A stretch of DNA of 64,000 bases from Pristionchus mayeri (GCA_036245805.1 BTRK01000004.1:992001-1056000); one strand, 5' to 3'. Counted from the first letter of the stretch, positions 1 to 12,408 are shown. Notes: a model not told the origin generated them from the letters alone. Made by a program: numbers and translations.

Positions 1-594
1 CACTATTTTTCCCGCGCTCGACGTAAGATCGTTTCGATATAAACCAATGATTGTGGCACATCTATGCTGCCTCAAATAATACCGGAATAGTTTTTGGATC
101 AAGTAAAGCAATTACGAGAAAACTTCTAAAATACCTTGTAAAGAAACTTTTGCACCAACCTAATAATAAAAGTTTATAACAGTAATACGGAAGTACAGTC
201 AAAATAACTGATTCGTCGAATGCACTCGAATACTTCCTCCGCCAGTGTTTTGCATCGTTTTCGCATACAGAGCCAAAATATCGTGACAAAATACGGAATC
301 GAAATATATCAAAAGACATGTGAATAGGAATAATAAATAAGGGGACAAATTGTAATCGTTAAACGTGACATCGAGAGAGGCAGGAGCCGGCGGCAATCAT
401 CTGCTTCTCTCGAAAGTACGTGCTCTCTCGCACTGTCAGACAGGCGAGAGAGCGTGTAGAATTAAGAGAGTCTGGCAGTTGCTCAAACGCCGAGGAATAG
501 CTCGTCTTGCACCTGATCCCTCGTCTTTCCCGTGCAGGACCACGGTACCTGGCCTCGAGCCGTGAGCAGCAGATGGTCTACGTGCAATAATGTA
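1..594. other. No recognised gene
   Basis: I see no coding region with splice and start support here. The segment from about 365 to 560 is GC-richer, with short inverted pieces around the motif CTCTCTCG. The short open frames look random. Confidence 0.4.
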
Positions 595-1260
595 TTATTT
601 TCAATTCAATTCAATTTATTTATCCGCCATGGTAGGGTGCAATATAATGAGTGAATATTCGTTAGTTGATGGCAGATTTCCGACGTCTTGTTGACTCGGT
701 TGGAGGGTGGGGCCTTGGGAGGGGCAGCAGTTTGGTAAATATATTAAAGACGCAGAAGCGAATCAGAAGTAAAAGAGATAGAGGGAAATGAGAGAATATG
801 CGAACGGAAGCGATTTGGTGAGCTGTTCGCAATTTCAGCAGGAAGCGCATTCCATCTATCAATAACTCTAGTCACAAAGCTGGAGTGAGACTTGGGAGGG
901 ACAAATGGTAAAGAGATGCGCATCGTATGGGCATTTCGAAGACTACGCAGGAGTGGGGATAGCTTATATAGATTGGCGTGGTCATATGAATAGAAACCGT
1001 GCATGGACTTATGAAGAAAAAGAAGATCAGATATAATTCTTCTATTTTCAAGTGATTGAAGGGAAAGGTGAGACAATCTCTCGGGATACAATGAATAGGG
1101 AATGTTGCAACGGGCAAAGAGGCGGCGCGTAAAATTGCGCTGTACATTTTCGATGCTCTTAGCAAGGGTGATAGTGTGAGGAGACCATACCACTGAGCAA
1201 TACTCAAGCAAAGGTCTGATGAAGGAGGAAAAGGCACGGCAATACAGTGCAGGGTCAGAT
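595..1260 (-). mobile_element. 3' end of a CR1/Jockey-type LINE (5'-truncated)
   Basis: Reading leftwards from about 1260 the translation gives AFSSFIRPLLEYCSVVWSP, followed by IENVQRNFTRRLF. This is the characteristic region just after the reverse-transcriptase core in CR1/Jockey-group non-LTR retrotransposons. The frame stays open to about 744. The 3' end near 595-620 carries short GAATT-type repeats (AATTGAATTGAATTG on the minus strand), which is typical of this group's tails. The endonuclease and RT catalytic core are absent, so this is a dead-on-arrival 5'-truncated copy. A different CR1-like fragment lies at 58.0-59.2 kb. Confidence 0.8.
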
Positions 1261-2040
1261 GAAAAGAAATTTATTTTTTATTTTTTAAAAAAAATCAGAT
1301 GCTCCTTATGAGAGACTTTTTGACTCAGTGAACATATTTGTAGATACCCTTGCAAAGTGCGAAAATTCGAAATCGCCCTAAATGTACCCACGTGTAGTAC
1401 TCGTCGAGCGTAGCTCGGGTACCACATACGGAGTGTTCTAGATCACTCTCCGCAAAATAGGACACACTTGTTTCATAGAATCCAAATTTCGAAGTTTGCC
1501 AATTCCGATCCGATTTGAATGACTAATGTCTCTGTCTGACTAACGTCAGCTACAAGTCAACCTTGGGACGAAATTATGGGAAAAATCATTATTTTTTTTT
1601 AATTATGAAATTAATAATTTTATAAAATTGGTAAACAGATGGTCCAGGATTGTTCTCCTGGAAATTCTGTTCAGAACGATCCCCTTGTCATATCATCAGC
1701 ATCAATATAAGCTGAGATATGAGGCTCCGAATAAGTGAAATTTCGGCTCTGAGAAAGTTCGACGACGTCTGACGTCATCGAAATCGAAATTTCGGAACAA
1801 AGCTCGACGCTATCTTGTGAGGGACCATAAGGACTGCCGAAAAATGGATTTAACTCAAAATTGAATTTTCCGATGTGCCTGCGTTTATAAGATTTTAATG
1901 CGACACGCGTGATATTTAATAAAACCCACCTGCAGGACACGGTAGGGTGGGGGGGGGGGGCGAGGGAGCATCATCGTTCAAAATTTAAAGCAATTGTATT
2001 TATGATAATTAGTTGAGATCTGTAAATGAATGTCTGAAAT
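1261..2040. other. No gene seen
   Basis: AT-rich non-coding sequence with a G homopolymer at about 1950-1960. The open frame on the minus strand at 1671-1940 has no homology that I recognise and no splice-supported neighbours. Confidence 0.4.
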
Positions 2041-2045
2041 CGGCA

Positions 2046-2137
2046 TCGGTTGAGAACTACGGCGTCATGCCGACTTTGATGCATCAAAGGCTGCATGACG
2101 TCATAGTCCTCATCCGACCGCGTGCCCTGAAATCAAA
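2046..2137. repeat. Hairpin MITE copy, degenerate (GGCACTAGGTCGGATGA family)
   Basis: A short palindrome is centred on TTTGATGCATCAAAG. It is flanked by ATGACGTCAT-like arms and by TCATCCGACC on the right, followed by a GTGCC-like end. The layout matches the better preserved copy at 9287-9371, so this is an older member of the same family. Confidence 0.65.
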
Positions 2138-2139
2138 AG

Positions 2140-3180
2140 TGCGTCGTACCTACAGCTGAGCTTGAACCAGCTGCTTTCTCTAATTATTTTTTGGTGCATT
2201 TGCATCAACAAAAATAGGTAGGGGATACAGAAAGAGACGGTCAGCAAAGAAAATCCAGTCTGAAATGGGGCATTCATCGAAAGAATGAATCGAAATTCTT
2301 GTATCGTCCGATAATATTCATCCCCTCATTCTCCCTCTTCCCATATCTTCCCCAATCACTCGGTTTTGTGCAGAGAGATGACGTATGAAGCTAGCACCTT
2401 CCTCTCAACCACCGAAAGTCTCACTAATAGAATCCTGGGCGAGATGTCTCCATTGCAGAGGATACCCGTACATGCAAATACAGGGTAGGGTAATAGGCTG
2501 TACAATTGATAGAGTGAGCAGCTGTAGACGTCGAAGATGCCCAGAAAAACCTGAACAAAACAATAAAATCTATATCTTAGATTGGTCTCACACTGTGAAC
2601 GACGAGCGCAATTTTAAAGTCGCGATCCATGGTCGTTTTGCGAATGAGAACAAAGAGCACGAGGGGAAGTAAGAAAAAGACGGAAAACGGCCAGTAAGCA
2701 CGACGAATTCTGAAGTAAGTTAACCATTATTTTCTATCCGGAAACAAGTAGTTTGTGCCGAATTCGCCAAGAAATCTTATAAATATCATAGTTTGTAATT
2801 CGGGCAAGTTTCCTTCATTTGCGCACTCACCCGACCGAGAGAATTTGGGGTGCGAATTGACGATTACCCGAATTGCGAACGAAGGAAACCATGAAGATAG
2901 AATAGGAATGATCGATATGAGAAATGCTTACGCTGCAGCTAACCGCATCAGCTGATCTCTGTCCAAGTCGAGGCCGTAATCGAGGGAATTCTCCATCACT
3001 CTATTGGGCCAAATTCCTCTTGCAATTTGTAGTTGCTGCAAAGTGCTATCATATTAGAAGCTACAGGCAATGCTCGAAATAATATTGCTCGAACACAACG
3101 AAGTGCATACATTTTGTATCTGTTAGCAAAATCATACCAGCAAAAGAAGCGAGTTTTTATAAAATTCAGTGTGTATCTTG
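2140..3180. other. No supported gene
   Basis: An open frame on the plus strand (2385-2672, Cys/Arg-rich) is not recognised and has no supporting exons. Around 2755-2890 the sequence holds several copies of words such as AATTACCCGAATT and TTGCGAACG, which recur near 7050-7210. This suggests an uncharacterised interspersed repeat. Confidence 0.35.
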
Positions 3181-3183
3181 GGA

Positions 3184-3340
3184 CCGGCACTAAGTCGGGT
3201 GATCACCGTCGGATAACCATTATTAGTGTCCTTCTCCATTATGGTCATAGTAGGTTCCTTACGTGTCAAAATGATTCTATGAACGTTCTGTAGAAGGCTA
3301 TCTTCCGGAAGGTTGTCATCAGACGGTGATTTCCTAACGT
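3184..3340. repeat. Degenerate hairpin MITE (same family as 20350-20541)
   Basis: Begins GGCACTAAGTCGGGTGATCA and continues with CACCGTCGGATAACC. The right side has the imperfect inverse (GGTTGTCATCAGACGGTGAT). It resembles the longer MITE subtype at 20350-20541 that carries GATGATAACC words. Its ends are eroded and the boundaries are approximate. Confidence 0.55.
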
Positions 3341-3399
3341 TCTTGGGGTATCTGAATCTATTAGGCAGTTGAGAAGCCTTTGTCGGTATAAATATCCTT

Positions 3400-4140
3400 T
3401 CTGAATAGAGCAATTACGGACTCAATAAATGCGACCAAATTACAATAGAATCATTGTTAAAAACGAATTCACCTGTGTTCTGACACGTTCTCTCTCAAAT
3501 CAATTAACTATAGCAGTAAATAATAAAAGGTGAAGTTATTGCGGTCAACAGCATATTTTTCATGATGTTGAGCATCTGTCATGGCTGTCACCCAGAGGTC
3601 AGCCTTAACCCGTCTCTTTTTTCAACGATACTTCAAATTGGACAAGGATTGGTGAGCCTACTGAGATGATCGTATTGCGGAAGAGATTCGAACTCACGGC
3701 AAAATCACGCTCAGCCAGCCACTTCCAGCTGTATGCCTACATGTGGGAGAAGTTGTGCTGGCAAATAACTACTACGTTTCGGATTTGTTCGCATTTTTGT
3801 CTCTTGGTATTACATTTGTCGTGTTCAATGCGTATTTCATCCTTTCAAATTGAAAAAAAATAGGCTATCACAAAAAATACGAAAAGTTCCGATAATGCTT
3901 TGCAGTGTTGCGACAAAGTCCTAGCTGTAGGAAGGGATGCATTGCATGTGCTGATTATTGTTGTTGTTTTTATTTTATTTTCGTTTTTCTTGTATTATTG
4001 CTTAAGCGCACCGAGGTCTAACTGCCAAGAATGGTAACAGTACTAATTCATTGCAATAATAAGGAAGTAACAATGTCCACATATGCTTCCTCAATCAGAG
4101 TTAATTTATGACTATAAGTTCTTTAGAATGGACAAATGCA
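3400..4140. other. No gene seen
   Basis: AT-rich intergenic sequence to the right of the hairpin repeat and downstream of the minus-strand DUF148 gene. I find no convincing exon. Confidence 0.4.
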
Positions 4141-6014
4141 CTACAACTCTGATTTATTAGCTGTCTTTGGCTTTGGCGCCTTCTTGTTTTTGTTTTGATC
4201 CTTTTCGTTTCGCTTTCTCCCTTCTCGAGATACTGCTCGCGACATTTCGAAAATGGTGTCAACTGCTAGGCGGGCACCTGAAATGTCAAACTATTAGCAA
4301 GGAAAAATGGAAGATGACATGGATGAGGCTTCTGTTAAATGCACAATGATGTCGTCATCATCAATATTTTCGAAATGACGTACCCTCATCCTTCTCCTTC
4401 TCCAGCATCTCAGAGTATTTCTTGCCATTTTCATCGATTGTCGAGCTCTCATTTCGAATCGATTCAATCAAGTTTTCTAGCATTCGAGGAATCTAAAAAG
4501 GAGTTTCCCTAGAAAAAATGCTCAATTGATCACTCAAAATCTGCTATTTTTCTGTTATTAATTTTGTTGGCAAACCTTCGACAGCGACCTCGTCGTTCTC
4601 TTCAGAATCAAATCCTGAAACGAAGCCGAAAACGCGGCGAAATGAGTTACGTGCTTCTGGATAAGGCGTATGGATAAGAAATTATCACTAAGCTCGAAAA
4701 CATAACGACAGTGTCAACTATTAATGGCACAACTGTCTCTGAAATCCTGATTGGCTGAGTCTCCATGTAGGTCTCATCATTGTAAATATGACCAGATAGG
4801 TCCGGTTTTCTATGAAGAAGGTGATGATTTCTACTTTGATGTCGTCCTTCGAAGCAGGTTGCTGGTCGAAGTCGTATGCACGGCGATGCTCCTCCATCAC
4901 CTTGCGTATGACGACAGCGGGGCCGGTACGGGTCTGGAATGATCTTTGATCTGTCACTTCCTTCTCTTCCTTCTACGTCACAGTGGGAAACTCTCAAAAC
5001 TAAAATTTAACTCATGTTCCAATGAAGTAAGTAAGCAAAATGTGGGCAATCGTGGGGAAAAAATAACTTTAAAAAAACAAGGAAATCTTGGTTGAAAACT
5101 AGTGCTCGAGAAGCGAAACCACAGTCTCTCCATTGTATGCACACTCTCACCGCTCGATCTTTAGAATGAAGGGTGGTATTATCGTTTCTCGAACTGTAGT
5201 TACGAACATCGAAGATGTGCTCGACGCTCTTCTCGATCTCCTGTCTGCTCAACTTCGAGTCCCTCATCGACTCCTCGATTTCCTCAAATGTTGACACAAT
5301 CCCGAATTGGAAGTTCTGCAGGTGGCTGCAATGTCATTTCTGCACGTTAATGTATTTCCACTTCTTTTTTTTCTGTATCTTGGCATCCTATTTTGGATAA
5401 CTGCAGAGTCAGGTACTTCTATTTCTGGAGCGATTGCATTGTGAGAGTGCGTATAGAATGAAAATCACATTCTCGAACTTTAGCGTGCTTTTTAAAACGA
5501 GATAATCGAGACTATTTGAAATGGCCTCACCGCAGCAGAACACTCTTCTCCCTCCGCTTCCAGTCGCGTTCCATTGCCCATTCCTTCTGAATTAGAACTT
5601 ATCAGAGATTCCTGCTAAATTTCCATGTTTTTTATTTCGAAATGACTAACCTTTTCAATATCCAGTAGAGTTTGATAAAGCTACGTCACACCATTCAACT
5701 CTCGCCACTCCGCCGGTTGACCCGAACAATTCACCTCGAGTCCCTTCTGCTTCGCCCACACTCCGATGTTCTCCATCAACTGCCTCTCCGAAACGTCCTT
5801 CTCACGATTCAGCTTCATGAACTCTTCCCGGTCTTTGGGAGACAGATCACGCACGAAATCTGCCTGAGATAAAGATTTATGATTTTCTATTGCTCTTCAC
5901 AAGTCGCTGACAAAGTTGCAACATTTCCATATTTATAAAAGTAAAGGTAAAATGTCTACAAACCTTCACGCATTGTAGTATTATCGAAATCAGAACGATG
6001 GTTTGGACGATCAT
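4141..6014 (-). CDS. Secreted DUF148 (SXP/RAL-2-like) protein
   Basis: Eight exons on the minus strand fit in phase: 5964-6014, 5735-5863, 5531-5586, 5151-5325, 4793-4933, 4576-4614, 4384-4492, 4141-4277. Together they give about 278 aa. Exon 1 is a classic signal peptide (MIVQTIVLISIILQCVK). Exons 2-4 hold the alpha-helical DUF148 pattern: LSPKDREEF, then SERQLMENIGVWAKQKGLEKEW, then LSRQEIEKSVEHIF. This is the nematode family of secreted SXP/RAL-2 proteins, some of which are antigens in parasites; the molecular role is poorly known. The exon 2 donor is chosen at GAG|GTGAAT. Reading on to the next donor (5650) would meet an in-frame TAG, whereas the chosen donor keeps phase and joins GLE to KEW as in the family. 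The C-terminal exons are charged and Lys-rich (ending KPKTANKSEL) and are not recognised. The last exons are less certain than exons 1-4. Confidence 0.72.
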
Positions 6015-6051
6015 TTCAGCTATCGAAAAGAGCTGCTGTGATTCGTTCCTC

Positions 6052-6062
6052 GTTGTTATATA
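6052..6062 (-). promoter_or_regulatory. TATA-like box of the DUF148 gene
   Basis: The minus strand reads GTATATATAAC about 40-50 nt upstream of the start codon at 6014. The distance and sequence suit a core promoter; there is no experimental support. Confidence 0.4.
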
Positions 6063-6066
6063 TACG

Positions 6067-7224
6067 CCTCGTGGGAATCGTGACGTGTCCATTCTCCGAT
6101 GTGATTCCCCAATTCGTTCTTCCTGACTCCATCGTTTTCTAATCGAATGCGATGTGAACATCATCTTCCATGAGCAAATTTTCGAGTAACAACATTTTTA
6201 CGAAATACAGCTTTTACACGAAAGGTTGGGAATCATAATGAGATACGCATGAGTGATTGCAACAATTCTGCATCATCGGCGAGCTATCCGGCCATGGTGT
6301 ATGTCTGCACCTCCTCTTCTACCCACACGGTGACATCCGGAAGAAAAATGACGATTTTACTGGTGAATTTACCGAAACATTTTTCAACGGTGAGGAGCAG
6401 ATGAGGCAAACGCGTTGTGAGGAGGCCGTTTGATTAGCGAGAGATCGGTACGGAAGTAGGGAAAATGAGAAGTTTGCGCACTAATTCGACCCAATTATGT
6501 GAACGAGATGTGTGACCGAGAAGGACAAGATCACGTTCACGAATCAGTTGTGGAGATTGTACATTATGTTTGCAAATGTAAATAAAGTGAGGCATATTTG
6601 CATTCATTCCAATTTCGTTGGAGAATATCTGTTCTTCAATTATTTTTTTTTTTGTTCTACAGTTTCATTTATTTTCATTTTCACTATAGGTAACTAAATA
6701 TAATTCACCGTTCTATAACTGCTTGTAAATTCATCGCTAACGCATACACAATTTACAATAGAATTCGAAATTAAGATCAGTTATTTTGTTCGGTCGATGT
6801 TCGGTCCACGTGAAATGGAGAGCATCACACAGATCCTCTTTGGTTTGTTGCAGTGCGAATGGTCGAGATTTGATGTGTCTGCGGCGTCATACTAACTCGA
6901 TGAGTTGTCGAATCGAGAATCCGTTTCGGCATCACAAAAGCGAGTACTGCCCTCCTGGAAGACATTATAATGCCAATGACACAGGAGAACAGGCGTAATG
7001 GCTCTTGTAGTAGTTTTGGTATTTCGGAAGAAGCTAGTCTCAAACATCGTTCAAAGTAGGATGAGGGCAAATTGGGGCAAATCGAAAAAGGGAAGCACAA
7101 ATTGCGAACGTTAATTCGAAGAAAGCATCCTATACGATTGAGTTCGAAATTAGGGCAATAGTCACTTCATTTGCGACATACATTCATCGAAGAGCGAATT
7201 ACCCGAATTTAAACTCGAGTAAAC
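6067..7224. other. Intergenic, no supported gene
   Basis: Unrecognised sequence between the DUF148 gene and the first receptor. Around 7050-7210 lie words such as AATTGCGAACG and AATTACCCGAATTT, shared with 2755-2890. I found no exon chain on either strand. Confidence 0.35.
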
Positions 7225-9771
7225 CTACCGATAGCTGCGAACTCCGTCGATGACGATGATTGCATCGAGCAAGGGGAAAATCGTCAGCGAGAAGGAGACC
7301 AGGTTGGGGAAGACGTTGAGACCTGCAGGTTATATCAATCCACAGAAATTTACCTTTTCGGGTAATTCCTGCTGGACTCAGTTTATGACCTACGAGGTCC
7401 ACACATTGCGAGTCGACAAGGATGTGTAGGACTAGTTGTTATCTTACTCACAGGCTCTCATGTCTACTTCGACTGACAACAATTACCCGTGTGCGCCATG
7501 GGGATGGAGATTATGCCCGCGCAGGGCGTGTACACAAACAGCATAGGAACAGCCATCTGCAACGATTCGTGCAAATAGTTCGATAAAATATGTCATTTTG
7601 TTTCAATCGGCCGCCACTTGACCTATGGGACTGTGACTCGATTTTGGGTCTCTATTACTGTACTTATTCGGCAAATTTTGGGCAATCGTATAGATGTTTC
7701 CCCTTGATACGACTCTGAACCCTCCTAAATGTGTCTCTTTTTCACATCTACACTAGCTTTCCTTTTCTCGCTATTTCTGCGATTCAACGAACGTGTGCTC
7801 ATAAGTGATAACTGAGCGAAGTGCGTGCATTTTTCCAGTGTATTTCGATCTCCTATCGAGAGTTCATCAAGCCTTCCCAGTATCAATAACGTGAGATGAG
7901 AATAGCAATCAAAAATCAAATGACGAGAAGACGTGAGTATAGAAAGAAGCACGTCTAGAGTTCCAATTTATCTTAAGCTGAGTGAGTACATTTTAGGAAT
8001 AAAATCGTCTTTACAACATTGGATATTACTGACTTGCAACGTTTTACATAAAATGAAGGTAATTTGCATTAGGCCAATGATCTTCCTGCACTATGAGTAT
8101 GTGAAACAGCTGCCGCTGCATGTTCCTCGTTTTAACGCTCCAGTTAGTTGTGACCTCCCTGGATCTTTATCGATTGACAATTCAGAATCTTTTTGTATTG
8201 ACATCATCATTTGAGCTGCCTCTATGGAATGTAGAATTTGTCAATGTTCAAGTCTCACTCGAAATGCTTGAAAATCGCTGCCGAGCAGTAGATGATAACC
8301 ACCAGGAAAGCGCCCAGAAAAGCATCGAAGGAGAGAGTAATCAATGCCTTGCTCACTCGGAATTGATCACCAATCTAGAAGAAGGGATGATTTGTGATAT
8401 TTAGTCCCTCCATGTTACATTCTCTAAGCGTACTGTGATTAAAGTATATGGCCCATACAATACAATATTTATTCCATCTTCGAGTGTTGTGCCTGTTGAA
8501 TGATGCAGGTTTCCACAAAAGTTTGTGGTCATGGAACGGAAATGCTCCTCACCCAGTACAGCTGAGCGAGGTATTCGAAGCCGGCGAAGTCACCGACGAA
8601 GAAGGGTTTCAGATACTCCCTAGCATCGTCGTCTGGCATGTAGCCAAAGTAGGAACCCCAGCACCTGCGAGAATCGTATTTTCATAATTAATTTTTACTT
8701 ATCGCAGACTAAAGCACATCAATCGTAATGGACTATGAAGCGCTTAACGAAGGCAAATACAGATCACTTGCCTACCAGATATTACTCTCGACGACCACTG
8801 TTCCCAGCATGAGCGCTGCCGTATGGACAGGGGTGTAGAACGAGATCTTCTGAGGCCTGTGGACATAATTTTCCTCATTTTTTCCATACTTCCCAAGAAT
8901 AGAGGTAGTCATCACAAAACATATCAGCCTCACCTTTTCATGGCAAAATATCGGTATATAAAGAGATGCATCAGTAGTGGCATCGTTTGCGAGAACGTCG
9001 CCGCGTAGTAGGATATCGATATCTAAAGTGTGTATCATATTGGAGTAGTCACTCGGTGCAGGTGCACCGAACAGATCGAAGATTTTTCACACCGAACATT
9101 TCAACCGATGTATTTCGTAACCTGAGAGCTCCAGAAGCCAGTCGCGAAGATGACGAAGGCATCACCGTACGTGCAGGCGATCTGAAGAGGATAATTAGAA
9201 ATGCGACCAACCGTCTCCCCATTTTTGCAACCTCTCGCCACCCGACGGCTTAGTGAACGTTGGAAGTGAAGAAACTGGCACTTGTTCGGATGAGAACTAT
9301 GACGTCATACAGCCTTTGATATATCATATCAAAGGCGGAATGACGTCATTGTTCTCATCCGACCTAGTGCCGAAAATACTATTGCCAAAATTTCAATCTG
9401 CTGGAGTGGTTTACATCGCCATGTTCATTCAGGCAATCATTTTATTCCTAAGTCGGTCGTCAGTGGAGAGGGATGTGAATTCCCAAGAAGCATTCACCGG
9501 AAGCGTCATTGAATGTACCGCGGTGAAGAATATGTCGTTGACGACGAATCCGAAGAGCAGCAATCGATAATTGCCCATATCCTTAGACCGACGAAGGATG
9601 AGCAAGAGAAGGATGAGGTTGACGAGTAGAGCGATGCCTTGAACAGACATAATTCGACATCGTTTTTATAAGAATTGTGTTTTTGATTAGTATTCTAAAT
9701 GAATTTGGCTCACCGAGGTTAACTCTCTCTGCACTAGCGAGCACACGGTACAGCGTCGGATTTGAGTCCAT
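7225..9771 (-). CDS. Str-type chemosensory 7TM receptor A (one splice donor lost)
   Basis: Ten exons on the minus strand keep phase: 9714-9771, 9498-9637, 9122-9181, 8934-9022, 8776-8856, 8553-8664, 8259-8374, 8086-8158, 7487-7556, 7225-7322, for about 298 aa. Family landmarks: the start MDSNPTLYRVLASAERVNLG; TM1 and first loop with SKDMGNYRLLLFGFVVND; FIYRYFAMK in TM3; KTRNMQRQLFHILIVQ before TM6; and the C-terminal FPLLDAIIVIDGVRSYR. These match nematode Str/Srj receptors, which sit in sensory cilia and couple to G proteins. One defect stands out. Exon 8 ends CAG followed by GA instead of GT (8085-8084), while the paralogue at 12166 has CAG|GTAGAT. Either a cryptic site is used or the gene is a recent pseudogene. 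An MITE lies in intron 2. Confidence 0.78.
9287..9371. repeat. Hairpin MITE in receptor A intron 2
   Basis: 85-bp near-perfect palindrome from GGCACTTGTTCGGATGAGAAC to GTTCTCATCCGACCTAGTGCC, with ATGACGTCAT in both arms and a centre rich in TTTGATATATCATATCAAA. It lies between exons 3 and 2 of receptor A. Confidence 0.8.
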
Positions 9772-10615
9772 CACTACTCGCTTAACTATATCGAGAATAT
9801 GCGAGGATAATGGTTGCTCAAATAAAGAGGGAAAATAATAGATTTCGTAAGCTACAAAACTGATTGCGTTCAGTACATACAGATTTCCCTTCAAAAGCAA
9901 TTCGTTTTGACCTAACAAGTCTCATCACGATACTTGCGAGTGCACAGGTTCTCAGACGGAAAACACCAGCGAAACCATTGGGATTGTGGGAATGAATCAT
10001 ACGAAAAAGCGGAGGTATATCAGGAACCGAATAAGATGAATTCATCAGCGAATTCTAGATATTGCCCAGGGAGAGAAGGGAGGGGGGAATCGGCCTATTC
10101 TCGGATCCTCACACTGACGAGATGAAGCGGATTAACGCGTGATGTGTGGCAATGCATGAAAACAACTCCTCCGTTTCACGACATTGCTCACAGTTTCAGT
10201 TTCCACCTTAGTTGGATAGGAACGAAGACTTAAACAGAATTGTGATTTGGATATAAAAAGTGATCGATACATGTTCTGTATTACCGTAAATGAGATTTAC
10301 AATTCGAAAATCGACGAAAATGAAAATTTTCTGAAATTGTATTGCCGGAGTTGTTATTTCCCGGCTTTTGAATGTTTGCTGTATGCTACTGGTCCTTGGG
10401 CTCATCTATCACGCACGCCTGGTCGAGATCGCAGCAATTTGAGCAGTTCATGAACGCCTGCGATCTAACAAAATAACTTTTGGTATTTGTTGATGATCAG
10501 CCACTCTGACGACGTGCATGCACAGTATACATTCTGAATTGTTCACTGATGTCAAAACGGGCGAAAAAGGAGACAATTGCATATACATTACATTTATAAT
10601 TTAGGATTTACAATT
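9772..10615. other. Upstream region of receptor A
   Basis: No exon seen. Around 10130-10195 there is a stretch (GATTAACGCGTGATGTG, then AACTCCTCC) that is partly conserved upstream of receptor B (17870-17930: GATTAACGGGTGGTGTG, then ACCTCCTCC). It could be a shared promoter element or an untranslated exon. Confidence 0.4.
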
Positions 10616-11604
10616 TAGGATTTATTGAATCCCATAATGTCGAAAAGCCTGTTTACGGACGTCAGTTGTACAGGGTACATCACGCTGATACTCTATGGTT
10701 GATATTGGTTGACATTTGAACTGTGTTCTTGGGCGTCAGCACGACCGTTGAGTCAATAATCCGCTTCGGCATTGAAAGCTCAGCAAAGGGGTGAAACACA
10801 AAGTTCCTTCCTCCAGAGCCGTGCTGTCAATCGGTTCCCCGATTGAGTGTAGTAAATCCCGGTCTTCCCTTGTGGACAAACTCGCGAGTTTATGGGTTGT
10901 GCCGTTCTTTATTACGATCTAAACGAGGTAAATTAGACATAGATACGCGGAACTAATTACTAGCACGCAAACAAACATAAATACGACTGGAAACTAGAGG
11001 AAAATAGGAGAAAATAGAGAGAAACTAGAATTGTGAGCATGGCTGACAAATTACAGCATTGGGCGATAAATATAGGGAAAATTCAAATGCCTAATTTACG
11101 GATACCGGTTACAAATCACGAACTATATTTAAATTACGATAATTTTTTTACAGACGAATTATGATACGATTAATTATTTCTTCCTTTCATATCTTCCTTC
11201 TCTCGATCATAGGCCGATTCCCTTACAGCATCACGAAAGAGATCACAGCTCTCCTGAGAAAAACGTATATTTTTTGTCTGTTCTCTTAGGCGAACACCAC
11301 TGATAATTCTATTACTACGACAAGTCCAATGATAAAGATTGAGTCCTGCTAAAAGCTGGCATTCTTTTCGGTGCTAGTTCGGGTGTTAGCCTAATTACAA
11401 CTGAAAACCTACATGTAGGTAAGCAAATAATACATTATTCGCCGGTATGTTCACAGAGAGTCGTGAGAAGGAGAGAGTGGGGGACAATTACCCGAGTAAA
11501 CGGCGCCGGATGAGAACCAAAAAAAGAACTCTTCTGTAGGACTGTTACAAAAGCAGTTTTGAGACTTGGGAACCTCATGCTGGAGAAGGGTACTTTTTCT
11601 GGTT
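10616..11604. repeat. Segmental duplication, copy 1 (with solo LTR)
   Basis: This segment is nearly identical to 12252-16505, apart from the internal part of the LTR element present there. It starts TAGGATTTATTGAATCCC and runs to the hairpin MITE ending TTTTTCTGGTT. It lies directly downstream of receptor pseudogene B. Confidence 0.85.
10773..11227 (-). mobile_element. Solo LTR
   Basis: 455 bp, reading TGAAAGC...CCCTTACA on the plus strand, so TG...CA termini in either orientation. It is flanked by the 4-bp repeat GCAT (10769-10772 and 11228-11231). It is nearly identical to the two LTRs at 12409-12860 and 15674-16128 and has the same flanks, so it occupies the same ancestral insertion site. 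Confidence 0.88.
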
Positions 11605-11621
11605 CTCATCCGACCTAGTAC
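11506..11621. repeat. Hairpin MITE next to the receptor B stop codon
   Basis: Arms CCGGATGAGAACC and GGTTCTCATCCGACCTAGTAC enclose about 85 bp, including AGTTTTGAGACTTGGGAACC. This is the longer subtype also seen at 20350-20541. The left terminus has lost its GGCACTAGG end. A truncated twin is at 16402-16505. Confidence 0.7.
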
Positions 11622-12408
11622 GTAGTAAAAAAACTACCGATAGCTGCGCACTCCGACGATGACGATAATTGCATCGAGTAAGGGGAAGATCGTCAGCGAC
11701 AAGGAGACCAGGTTGGGGAAGACATTCAGTCCTCAATTACTTTCTCAGTCCAGAAATTTCGTTTCTTTTCGAGGTCTTACTAGGTCGGCTTAGACTTTGT
11801 TAGAGAACCTTTCATTTGTAAAATTTTCGTTCACTGCATTATGAGAAACCATTGGCGAAAATTCGGTCGATCGCACCCGTGTGCGCCATGGGGATGGAGA
11901 TAATGCCCGCGCAGGGAGTGTACACGAACAGCATCGGGATAGCCATCTGAAGAAATTACTGGATGTATTTTTTAAAAAGTGATTTGGGGTGTATATTTGG
12001 GTGGGTAGGATACCAGAAAAAGGATCGGGTGACTAAATTAGCAGTTGATTAGTTCTTGCTAATTTTTGAACATGTCTATAGCAATATTTTATGGCAATCT
12101 CTGAATATCTGCGCTATTATTAGTCCAATTAAGATAGATTAGCCTACAGTAATCTAGTGATCTACCTGGGCGATCAGTGTGTGAAAGAGTTGCCGCTGCA
12201 TGTTCCCTGTCTTGACACTCCATGTAGTCGTGACTTCCCTGGATCATTATCTAGGATTTATTGAATCCCATAATGTCGAAAAGCCTGTTTACGGACGTCA
12301 GTTGTACAGGGTACATCACGCTGATACTCTATGGTTGATATTGGTTGACATTTGAACTGTGTTCTTGGGCGTCAGCACGACCGTTGAGTCAATAATCCGT
12401 TTCGGCAT

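Noticed and set aside
5651..5863. Calling the DUF148 gene a pseudogene because of an in-frame TAG
   Set aside because: An upstream donor in the same phase removes the stop and improves the match to the family.
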